Of a stretch of 64,000 bases of DNA, positions 13,401-25,400 are shown one piece after another. The stretch comes from Amoebophrya sp. A120. Taxonomy: Eukaryota > Sar > Dinophyceae > Syndiniales > Amoebophryaceae. Every line of letters starts with the position of its first letter. Within the stretch, counting starts at the first letter, position 1. The DNA is taken from the NCBI GenBank assembly GCA_905178155.1, contig CAJINV010000007.1, positions 229,371 to 293,370 on the forward strand, read 5' to 3'. The notes below the pieces were generated by a model, which worked only from the letters and a program-made list of their open reading frames with translations, searched no databases and was not told the DNA's origin. The position numbers and the translations under genes are program-made.

Positions 13401-16400
13401 CTTCAATTTCGCGGTCTTAATCCGCACGAACTGCGCATCCGACCCGTCCGAATGGATCGCGTAGATCAGCTATCAAATGCAAATATCCCTGGATGTCTGG
13501 AAGGTCGCAACTTGTGATGCTGCCTTTGGATTCCACACAGAATTTGTATTGCGTGGGCAGCAAAAGAGGTCCGTTTTTTGCTCCACGGAGAGGGCATTTG
13601 TTTCTCATGCAGTACAGGCATGATCAGAAAGCCCTCAACAAATCTGTGATGCTAGGGCATGCATCACAGACATTATGGGTCATGCAAAATATGCATGACA
13701 AGCGCTGCCTTTTTCCAGACCCAGACATATTTGCATTTGATATCAGCGGCGGGGGGAGGTCTTTCAGTGGGGGGTACGGCGGCACCCGCCACGGCTGGGC
13801 CTCAATCGCGAGGTAGTAGTCCACACCGGAATCGTCTTGGGTAGCTGGGAGTTGTCGTTGTGTTATGATTACTAGCCCTTTAACGCGGGCGTCCAGGACG
13901 CCCGCTGGGCTAGTAGCTTGAAAAATAATTCTACACATGGGGCGCGCACCGTTCGCGCTATTTTGGTTGGTGAGAAGGTGAAGGCATGGCACAGACAGAA
14001 ATAGGCACAAAAGGCCCTGAAATTCGCCCCAGAGGAAGGGGGAGCTGGCACCGCAAGAGAAAGCAAAAGCACAGCGGGCGAGGACTACATAGACCCAGGC
14101 GCGGCCTTCCGGCGCGCGTGCGGTTTTGCTTTGTGCATGGGCTGCCCCGAGGGAGATTGGTGCGCCTCGGCCGGCCTTGCTGCGCTTGCCCTAACGGCAT
14201 CGCCGCTTTAGCGCTTTTGCGGTCCGGCGTCCAGGACGCCGGCCCGGCGTCAGCCCCTTTTGCGCGCCCGGCAAGCAAAGCAAAGGGGGCCAGCCGCAAA
14301 GCTTATGTTGGGGCGGCTTTGGCGGCCGGCTGGCCATCACTTTTGCCCGCCCGGAAAGTGATGGCCAAAAATGATGGCCAAGGAGTTCCGGGCCATCACT
14401 TTTGCCCGAGCGAAAAGCGATGCCCACGAAGCTCTTGGCCGTCACTTTTGCCCGACGGGCCGAAATTAAAACGATGGCCAGCGAGCTCTTCATTGACCGT
14501 CACCTTTGCCCGAGGCGAGCGAAAAGCGATGGCCATGGAACTCTTGGCCACCACTTTTGCCCGACCGGGCCAACACTTTTGACCATCGTTTTTTTTTTTA
14601 CCCAAACGAAAAGCGATTGCTGGCCACCGGCATCTTGGCCACCACTCACTTTTGCCCCACCGGAAAAAAATTCACTTTTGCCCGGCCGGATCGGAAAGCG
14701 ATGGCCAGCGAGCTTTTGCCCATCGATCATTTTTGCCCGACCGGAAAACGATGGCCGCCGAAAGCGATGGCCAGAGGGCTCGCGGCCATCACTTTTGCCC
14801 GACCGGAAAGTGATGGCCAGGGGGCTCCTGGCCATGACTTTTGCCCGACCGGAAAGTGATGCATGGCCGTGGAGCTCGCGGCCGTCACTTTTGCCCGACC
14901 GGGAAGCGATGGACAGGGACCCCTTGGCCATCGCTTTGCCCGACCGGAAAGTGATGGCCCCGCAGGAGCTTTTTGACCACCACTTTTGCCCGACCGGAAA
15001 ATGATAGCCCGGGAGGAGCTCTCGGCCATCACTTTCGCCCGGCCGGAAAGTGGTGGCCAAAAGTGATCGCCAGGCAGGGCAGGGAGCTCTTGCCTTGGCC
15101 ATTACATTTGCCCGAGCGAGGTAGTAGTCCACACCAGAATCGTCTTGGGTAGCTGGGAGTTGTGTTATGAATTTGAATGTATAAAAGTGATATCAGATAT
15201 AGTTTTCTTTCGAATAGTAGATTGGGAAGATCATCGCTCCTGTCTGTGTGGAAGTTCAAATTCTTAACCTACAAGCGGTGCCAGGCAAAGAACGACTCTG
15301 TAGTTCTCATATCAGATAAAAATTTTATGAACGTCGAAAAAGAAAACCACTATACTTCTGAAGTCTCCGGGGATGCAAATTTTCCCCTCCCATTCCCGGC
15401 CTGGAACGAGCCACTCGCGGAAGGTCAACGGCTTGTCTATCAAATGCAAATATGTCTGGGCCAGAAAGATTCCGAGGTTTGTCATGCAGTTTTTCCAAGC
15501 TCCCCCACGTCTGGAATGCAGGGCCTAGCATCACAGGTTCTGCAGCCCCTTGGTGATGCCTATTCTGCATGAGAAATGCTCTCAGCATGGCCCGGCAGGG
15601 ACACCTTTTGCACGTTCTGCTTCACAGATCTTTGTATGATCCGAAACACGCATCACAAGTTCGGATCCTTCCAGACCTAGACATTTTTGCAATCCATATT
15701 GTCTTCCGCCTTGCAATTCAAGTGCAGCGAGTGGTTTTTGCTCGAAAGAGGGCTACTTCTACCGTCTGCCCCGCTGTCCCGACGGTGGTCTGTCTCGTTG
15801 CTGTCCCGACTACCTGGAGGATGTTCATCACTCTGGTCGTGACCAGCGGCGGCCTTGATGTCGGCCGTTTGGTCTTCCTCAGCAACACCGTGAAGAATCG
15901 GTTTGTCAAAAAGCATCAAGCTTCCACCTTTGTTGACGGGCACAGCGGATAGCACCCCGATGTCTTCCAAAACTTCCTCCAAGTCGAATTTCAAGAGCTG
16001 CACAAAGAGTTTGCACAGCTTCCTGATGTCGTGAAAGTTCGAATCGTTCATGTTGGTCATGTATGCTCTGCAAAAGTATCGCACCTACGTAGTAATTGCA
16101 GTCATCGACATGAGCATGATAAATCCAAAAATTCTCTACCTGATATAGCATGACAAATTAATTGATTCTATTTTTGAAAAAATTTGTGATGCATTTTACA
16201 CATAAAACGATACTTTTGCATTGCATATCATGCTCATCAGCTCGTAACTCTGCTCCCGCATGATTTCACTGACCCGCTCGCCGTCCATGCTGTTTATCAA
16301 ATGTAAAAATGTCTGGGTCTGGAAGTGTCATGCTGTTTTTGCATGACACAGAAGGTCTGGCATGGAAGCTCTAGCATTACAGGTTTCGAGAAGCTTCGCT

Positions 16401-19400
16401 TCCGCAATGCCGAATCCGCATGACAAATCCCCCACTTTGGTGACAGAAAGTGGGCAGCTTTTGCTACCCAGCATGCATGAGAGATTTTTCCGTGTTCTCA
16501 AATGCGCATCACAAGTTTGTATTCTTCCAGACCCAGACATTTTTGCATTTGATACTGTTCAGCTCATCCTCATTAGGGTAGAGAAAACTGCCGCCCAAAG
16601 TCCCGTCAAACAAGCCGGAGGCGCGCTGCTGATTCAGGATCCACCGCTCAATTTCGGTGATCAGGAGAGAGATCTCCCGTATCCATTGCAAATATGTCTG
16701 GGTATGGAAAGTTGCTAGGTTTGTCATGCATGCAGTAATCTGAATTGCTTCGTGCTGAGTTGCTTTTTTGACTTTTTTTTGTGCAGTTTCTGGCGCGATC
16801 TGAATTGTCACAATATAGCTCATACCTTCGGACTTCGTCTTTGCTCAGTTTTCTTCGTTAATCCTTTCTGTCTTGCCGCTGTTGGTTTCACGTATGACGG
16901 GCGGCGCGTCATATCCCGCAATATTAGCCGCCGCCTTTTCGGGGTCGTCATCACGTGATAATCATGTGATCATCACGTGATGAAGACAACTCAGATTGGC
17001 TTATGAGCAACAAAAGTCATGTGATTATCACGTGACTACTCATGTGATTATCACGTGATCCGAGCAGGCCTGTTTGAGGCCCAAGGCTTTCGCGCGCACT
17101 TGTTCATGGCCAAACACGTAGCGCAAAGAGGAAGAAGCTGCAAGCGCTGCGCTCTAGCGCGGCCAGTTTGCGAGGGCCCAGCCATGGAATGCTCTTCCGA
17201 GGGCTGGACATCGTTGCGTGTGTGGCGGGCGGCGCAGTGTTACGAGAAAACTGCCGCAAGCCGCCCGCTCTATTTCGGAACGCCTCGGGCCCGGCATAAC
17301 GCTTGCGGGCGGCCTTCCCCCCCCCGCCCCCCCCGGGCCCTCTTTCGCATTCTGGCGCGCATGCGAAATTAGGGTGCGCGCGCTGTTTATTTTCGTCTTT
17401 GCTTTAGAGCAACGCTCTGCGGAAAACGTCGACACGCACACAGCCCGTCGCGCAATAGGCCGAGCGCCCGCGCAAGCCTCCCGCGCTACCGGCCTTAGCC
17501 CCTACTTACTATGCGAGGCGCCTTTAAGGGTGCTGGGCACTTCCGTGGACTACTATTTTCTTGCTCCAAATAAAGCTGTCAGGCACTGTGGTCGCAAAAT
17601 ATATTGTCGAGCCACCGCGCTGGGCTGCTTTGTCTTTGTGCGCTGAGTTGCTCCATTCTGTGACAATTCAGCTGCTGCGCTATTCTTTCCGCTTGGGGGC
17701 AAATACGACACAAGGCGCGCCATTTCCGCTTTTGAGGAAATTGGCTCCTGAAGTGCTTCGCTCGCTGTTTTCAGGCTTTCGCCATACGATACGACGCAAG
17801 CTTTGCTCGGAACTTAATACGTATTCGGGTACAATTCAGACTATACGACAACTCAGCGTAGTGCATGCATATTTTGCATGACCCCTGATGCCTGTAGTGC
17901 ATGGCCTAGCATGACAGATTTGTAGAGGGCTTCCTGATGCCTATTCTGCATGAGAAATGCCCTCTCGCCGTGGCAAAAACTGGACCTCTTTTGCTGTTGA
18001 TGCAATACAGATTTTTGTAGTATGCAAGTGCAGAGTGATAAGTTACATCCTTCCAGACCCAGACACATTTGCAATGCATATCTCGCGCTTTAGAATCCAG
18101 CTGCTGCACCTTCAACTGCCGCTGTTGGTTGAAAGTGTGAAGAGCTTCGGCACTCACCGGGCTATAATCGAGGCTCTCGTGGTCTTTGTTGTGCACTGTC
18201 TCGGACGTACTCGTACGTTCTTTGTCCGCATGATTCGCACCCATTTCTTTGCCACCTTCCTTGTCAACATCTTGTTGTTCCTCGGATGCAGCTGTTGTCA
18301 CAACCACCTCCTTCCTATCCGTCATGGCTCTGGGCGCTGCCCACTTCCCGCGCATATAGTTGATATCCCCGCTGGAGATGCCGTTCGTCGGCACATAGCT
18401 CCCGTCCTCCACCTTTTTCGGGCGGGTTTTCAACTCCCGGGTGCGATATCATTTGTAAAAACGTCGCCCCCACAGCAGAGTTGTCATGCAAATGCGCAAT
18501 GACACAAACATTTGTAATGCGCAGCTCCATGGGAGACATTTCCAATCGTGTTTGGGAATTTGTAATGCTGTAGACAGGATGAGAAAGCGGCTCTCTCATG
18601 CGGCTTCCCTTGCTAACCAGCACTACAATGCAGAGGGAAACTTGTCATGCACAACTCCCAAAACTTGGAGATTTGTGTTGCAGATTTACCAGCTTGGCCA
18701 TGGGGTGGGGACGTTTTCACTCAGGATATGCGAAAATACTCCTTCATCACCAGATCCAAATCGCAACTCCGGTCATTCTATCAACTGCAAATATGTCTCG
18801 GTCTGGAAGTGTGCAACGTTTGTCATGCACATTTTGCATGACCCGTGACGCATGCAATGCATCACCTAGCATCACAGATTTTTAATAGGGCTTCCTGATG
18901 CCTATTCCGCATGAGAAACGGCCTCTCCATGCAGCAAAAACTGGACCCCTCATCTTGCTGGTCACGACGCAATACAGATTTTTTTAGAATCCAAAGACAG
19001 CATGACAAATTGCTGTCTTCCAGACCCAGACATATTTGCAATGCATACATTCATGCTGGCGAAGTACTCGCGACCCAATCCCCGGGTCGCCGCCCCCTCG
19101 GGGACCTGAAACGTATCAAATGCAAAAATGTCTGGGCCTGTCATGCACATTTTCCATGATCCATGATGTTTGTGATGTATGCCATAGCATCACAGATTTT
19201 TTGAGCGCTTATCTATGCGCATCCAGCATGACAAATGCCCTCTCCTCGTAGCCAAATTTGAATCCTCTTGCTGGTCATGCAATACAGGTTTTTTTAGCAT
19301 CCAAATGCAGCATCACAAGCTTGGCTCTTCCAGACCGACATCATTTTTGCATTTGATAAAACGCGTCGGTTTGCAACGTCAACGCCCCCGCCTTTTATGG

Positions 19401-22400
19401 CGTTCTCAAATGTTATATTCTCAACTGTTGCATGATTTGCCATGCAGATTCACTATCAGAATCGGCGCGATCAAGCTGCTTCGCATGACAAATTCTCGAA
19501 GACCCACACAGGCTGAGCATCTGTGTACTAAATTTGTCATGCAAGGCACGCAGGGTCACCCCTTTCACTTCTGCCATTCTTGCATGACAAATCCACGGAA
19601 CACTTGAGAATGTAACGTTTGAGAACGCCATACCTTCTTCGCGGCGGTGGGGGTTAAGCTTTGTGTCGCCGCTTTCGAGGTTGCGAAAAAATTTTCGGCG
19701 GAAACTTGCGCTTTGGAATAGGCCGCGGGCGGGCTGACGGAGGAATGTTTGTTGAGTGGGGTGGCATTGAGTTGTGTATTCAGGTTGGGGCCCATGCCCA
19801 TCATCTGCGACACCGCGGGGGACAGCCCTTGATGGTGTTGCTGGTCTAAATTCGATCCTATGCACTGCAAAAGTATCGAACTAGTTCTAGTTCTAGTAGA
19901 AATCGCATGACAAATTTCCTTAGCATGAGAAATGAAATTTGTAAAGCGGACTCGCCTCGAGAAAGAAATTTGTAATGCATGAATGCGATTGCGATTAGTA
20001 CGAGTACGATACTTTTGCAATGCATAGATCCCGCTTTCGACGAAGCCACGGTCGTGCGGCCCGAGGTGTTCGCTGCGTTGTTTAGCTGCTGCTGCTGCTG
20101 GATGTAGTTATTTACTAGATTCACCTGTCCCGAGTAGCTAGTATCGGTCGGGTCGTTCCGGCGCAGGATGTTGCTGCTGCCCTGCAGCATGTCGTTTAAT
20201 TCTCCCGTCGAGGGCAAACTGTACCGGGAAGTAGAAGTCGTGTTGCTGGTCCTGATGCTATCCGGACCGTTCGGCCGGAGCCGGACGTCAAACGTTCCCT
20301 CCGACTGCCGCCCGTCCACGCCGGGCGTCTGCGTCACGACGTAGGGCGACGGGACGTAGCTGGCTTGCGTGGCAGAGCTGTGCGAGGTGCGAGACGTCCC
20401 GTTCGTGGCTCTTGGTCGCGACGGCTGGTGGACCCCCTGCTGGTTCAACACCTGTACCTGCTATCATATGTAAAAACGTCCCCACCCCATAGAAAAAAGG
20501 AAACTTCTGTTGCTGGATTTCTGTACACAAATCGCCACTGTATTGCAGAAGATGCTTGGACAGGCATTTCCTAAGCTTGATTGGGTACTACGCAACAGGC
20601 CTCTAGCGGTTAGGCATGGCAGACACCTTTGCAGTATGAAAAAACGCATCACAGATTGGCTGTGGAATGCGCCAAACGGCTTCCATTTATTGCCCCAGAT
20701 GTTTGTGGGCACAAATCAGCATCACAAATTTCCTTATGGGGAGGGGAGATTTTTCCTCACAATAACTGCCCCGCCTTGTTCGGCGGCATCCAGTCCGGGT
20801 CGGAAAAGTTCACGTTGGCTGTTTATGCATTTCAAATATGTCTGGGAGGTCTGGAAACTTATATTGCTGAGCTGTGAATAGTGAGTGCTCTGTAATGCAC
20901 AGCCAAGCATGAGAAATATTTGCGGAGCTTTAGTGTTGCGTTTTCCGCATGACAAGCTGCGTTTTTGCATGACAAGCAAAAGGGTTCTTTCTTGGACACG
21001 CATGACAGACTTTTCAGTCATGCCAGACAAGCATGACAAAGCTTGCATCCTTCCAGACCCAGACATATTTGCATTTGATATTGCTCCACGAGCGGAAAGC
21101 ACTTCCTCCGCCGAGCTGTTCGCATTTGAAGTCGCGCTCGGGCTCACCGCGGGCTGCTTGTTCTGTGCGATGTTTTGGGGCCGAAGTACAGGATGGTGGT
21201 CCTGGTGGGCGCTGCCACTGTGGGTGCGCGCGTAGAAATTCCGAGACGCCGAGTTGCTGTGAGAGCCTTGACCTGCGGGATAATTTTTGGGATGAAAATG
21301 AAGTACTTAGATAAGTATTCATAATCATAAGAGCGTGGTAAGTAAGTGTTACATATATCTAGTGCCCTCTACTTTCCGCCAATCCGCCCCATGTTGTATG
21401 CAAGTACAAGAAGCTATCGCCCATGCTCTCCTGAGTGTCAGGCACAGTTAGACCCCCCAGAGCCTGCCAAAACACCAGTAAAAAATCATGCTTTGAAATG
21501 TAGTCAATCGATATACTTTCGTCACTCTGGTTGCTCAGTCCGCTTATGGACCGCAAACTCGACTGGGTCCTGCGCAGGTTCTTCTTCATCGGCTCATCTT
21601 CCAGCTCAAAATCATACGCCGAGGCTTCGTCATTGGCGTTGTTACTTCCTCGTGTGATCGCGTGCCCACTGATGTTTATGGAAGTGTCAGAATCGAAATT
21701 GACAAAATCGAAAAATTTGTAATGCATAAAATGTAGGGCACTGGAGGCCTGTATTGGGGCGCAGGCAAATGAGACCGATTGTAAGCCTGTTTAGGGGTAT
21801 GCAATGTGCTGCCAGAGTAGCATGACAGTGGCAGTCTTCTTTGCCCAAACAGCGCGACAGACTGGATTTGGGTGCTCCCGAAATTTGTCATGCGCCGCTT
21901 GCAAACTGAGGCTCCAACTGGTATCGATTTTATGCATCACAAGTTTTGCGATTTTGTCAATTTCGATTCTGACACTTCCATAATGTTCCCGCTCCGGTTA
22001 TTACTCCGGTTCGTCACCGCGGCCCGATTCGCAGTTGTATTCGCGCCGCCGGAGAACCCTCGAGACGCACTTCGCTGCTGCGTGTTGTCTCGACTGTTGT
22101 CGCGGGAGAACGAGTATGAACTGCAAAAGTATCGTACTCGTATAAATGCATCACAAATTTCCTCAGCATGAGTAGAAACAAAATTTGTAATGCGGATTTA
22201 CCTTGGCAAAAGGATTTGTAATGCATGATTGCAATACGAGTACGATGCTTTTGCACAGGATAACGAGGGAGGTAGCGGCACTGCGGAAGAAGCCGCCCGG
22301 GAAACGGACGCGTTGGAATTCGCGGTGGGTAATAACGTGTTGAGCACTATCCTGTCTAAAAACGTTCCCGCCCCATAGTTGTAATGCAAATCTACTGCAT

Positions 22401-25400
22401 GCTGAAGATATTTCTCACGCGGAGCCCCATGGCAAGCAATTTCTACCGTCGTGCTTCGAAATTTGGCATGCTCCAAGCAGCATGACGCGCTAGGTCTGTG
22501 ATGCTGCTGAACTGGCTGGGCAGCATTACACTACGAGGCCAAACTTGTCACGCGCAACAGCCAAAGCTTGTTGATTTGTCTAGCAGATTTCCCATCTTGA
22601 CTATGTGGTGGGGACGTTTTTGCTCCGAGTAAACGCCGAGTCTTGTTTATCCAAGAAAAAAACGTTGTAGGTGTAACTTTTTTGGAGGAACAGCATTACA
22701 AATCTGTCTGGCATGACAGCAAAAACGTGTCATGCGCAGATAGTACGTGAAAACGCCCTGTAATGGACCCTAGAATGCATGCCAAGCATGACAGACGCAA
22801 TCATCTTGCATGTTGCGCATCACAAATTTACACTAACAACGTTTTTTTCTTGGATATTGTTCGTCCAACTCCAGTTTTCCGACAATCCCCGCACTTGTGT
22901 CATCAAGCATCCGGTATGGGGTTCTCAAGCGTTACATTCTCAACTGTTGCATGATTTGTCATGCAAAACGACCGTGAGCCACCAGACGATGAAGGTGCTT
23001 CGCATGACAAATTCTCGGAGGGCTAAATAGCACTAGAATCCGCACTAAATCTGTAATGCAAGACGCGCAGGGTTCTCCCTCTGACTTGTGCTATTCTTGC
23101 ATTACAAATTCATGTAACAGTTGAGAATGTAACATTTGAGAACGCCATATCCGGTTGTGCTGCGTTGGAAGTAGAGCAGCTGCTCCACCAATTTCGGTAG
23201 AAGAAGAGGCGTCTCCTGCAGAGATGTTCGCCTGCATGCGGTTGATTATCAAATGCAAACATGTCTGGGTCTGGAAACTTGTGATGCAAGTCTGTGAATG
23301 GTAGGCGCACTCCACTACGCAGCCAAGCATGACAAGTTTTTGAGCTGCCGTGTGTTTCGTTTTTCGCATGACAAGCTGCGTTTTTGCATGAGAGGCAAGA
23401 GGCCCTATCCTGCTCATGCATCACAGATTTAAGAGTCATGCCAGACAAGCATGACAAACTTGCTTTCTTCCAGACCCAGACATATTTGCGATGCATATTG
23501 ATGCTCTGCTGCTGAAAGGAGATACTGGGCTGGTTCTGGGGTTGCGATCCCGCGTTGATTTTCTGGTTGAACGCTGTGGTTATCAACTGCAAATATATCT
23601 GAGTCCGGAATAAAGTTGGAACTTGTAATGCTGACGTTGCATTCCTGTGAATAAATCTGTATTGCATGACCAACAAAGAACAGGCGCAGCCCCTTTTGAT
23701 GTCATACAAGAACGCAGCTTCTCATGCGAGTTGCGTACGAGAAAGCGCTCTGCAAACTTGTCATGCTTCGCTGCATTCGAAAGGGTTTTTATCATCCACA
23801 GTTCAGCATCACAACTTTCCAGATCACCCAGACGCAGACCACATACTTGCAATGCATAGTGGTTTGCAAAGACCGAATACTGGTTTCCGACATGGGGTTT
23901 TTCAAGTTGTAATCTATCCTGAGAAAAAAATGTTACAGTTACACACCCTGATGGAAGACAAGCAATACAGACAACCTCTGTCATGCAGAAAACGCGTGCC
24001 AGCCTCATTCCATTCGTGTTTTCCGTTATAGTCTGCGCATCACAGGTTTTCTTTGCCATGTCGAGCAACTTCGCGATGCAGAAACTCCAACAAATGTGTA
24101 ACTGTAACACCTTTTTTCTTGTGATATAATCCCGCGAATCCACACTGGTCCGGGGGTAGCTGTGCGACTGCGGAGACAAAGGCGGAATCATGTTGCCGTG
24201 CTCTCGATTCATCAGGGTGCCACTGTCATCGTCCCCTTCAGACGGAGCTCCACCCAGGGCCGGAATTCGCTTGTTGCCAAAAGTCATCATGTTTGTTATC
24301 CTGTGTAAAAACATCCCCACCCCAGAGTTGTCATGCAGATCTGCAAGCACAAGAGCATTTGTAACGCGCATCCCCATGATAGGCATTTCCGACCGTGTTT
24401 TGGAACTTGTAATGCTGTAAACAGGATAAGCAAGTGGATTTGTAATGCGACTTCCCTTGCTAAACTGCACTACACTACAGCCTGCAATTTGTCATGCGTG
24501 ACTCCCAAAACTCCTAGGTTTGTGTTGCAAAATCCCCATCCTGACTCTGGTGTGGGGACGTTTTTACTCAGGATATTTGTTGTACTTGCATTCGTTTCCG
24601 ATGAATCCGCTTCGGAACCGCCGTGCCGCGTCGCTATGGAAGCGTCAGGTTTGAAATCGTCAAAGTTGAAATAGCTTGTCATGCATAAAACGGATACCAG
24701 TTAGACCTACAGTTTTTAGTCAGCGCATGACAAATTTTCCCGGTCCTCGAAGCGAGTCTCTCATGCGGTTTAGGGCAAAAGAGCTGCCTGCTGTCATGCT
24801 AGTCAGCAGGCCAACTTTTGAAGACGACCCTTGCCAGGACTATAATCTGCCTCCCGTGCGTCCTCTGCAATAGAGTCACTTTTTGAATCGCATTTTATGC
24901 ATGACAAATCATTTCAACTTTGTCGATTTCAAACCTGACGCTTCCATAGTCGCTCCTGTGCCGGTAGTTCGTGTCTGTTCCGACGGTCCACAAGAAACAG
25001 GGCCCGCGTTGCGTTCTTTATCTTTACTCGACGGCGCACCATGTTGTTGGCCGCTTCTATAACTAACCGGTGCCGAGATGCGATGCGCGAAGCTGCCCTG
25101 CTCACCGATCTGGGGGTTGACGGAGGTTTCAGCTATCCACAGTAAATTTCCTGTACACGTACAAATGCAGTCTCTGCATGACAAAACTTGGCTTCAATCC
25201 TAGTGCAGCATGACAAGTTGCACACTCCAAGTTACAGAAATTTGTCATGCATTTTGTACATGTACAGGAAATTTACATTGCATATCAGCAGTGAACATGA
25301 CATTTGGAGAGGAAAATGTTCGCTTCGCAGACGAATCCTTCATATCCGTCTCGCCAGCAGGAAGATCTTTCCCCTCGTCTTCCACCAGTTTCTCTCCTAC

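Larger units (their letters stand above)
16680..18080. mobile_element. Introner, family A, carrying a 1.1-kb nested element
   Basis: Gene 2 intron 40; 1,401 bp. Removing 16735-17861 and one 8-bp repeat rebuilds an ordinary A element of about 266 bp. TSD CGAGA/CGGGA (one mismatch). Confidence 0.86.

Noticed and set aside
14500-15132. 210-codon minus-strand frame
   Set aside because: It translates the intronic hairpin array. I keep it only as a possible decoy isoform, not as a gene.
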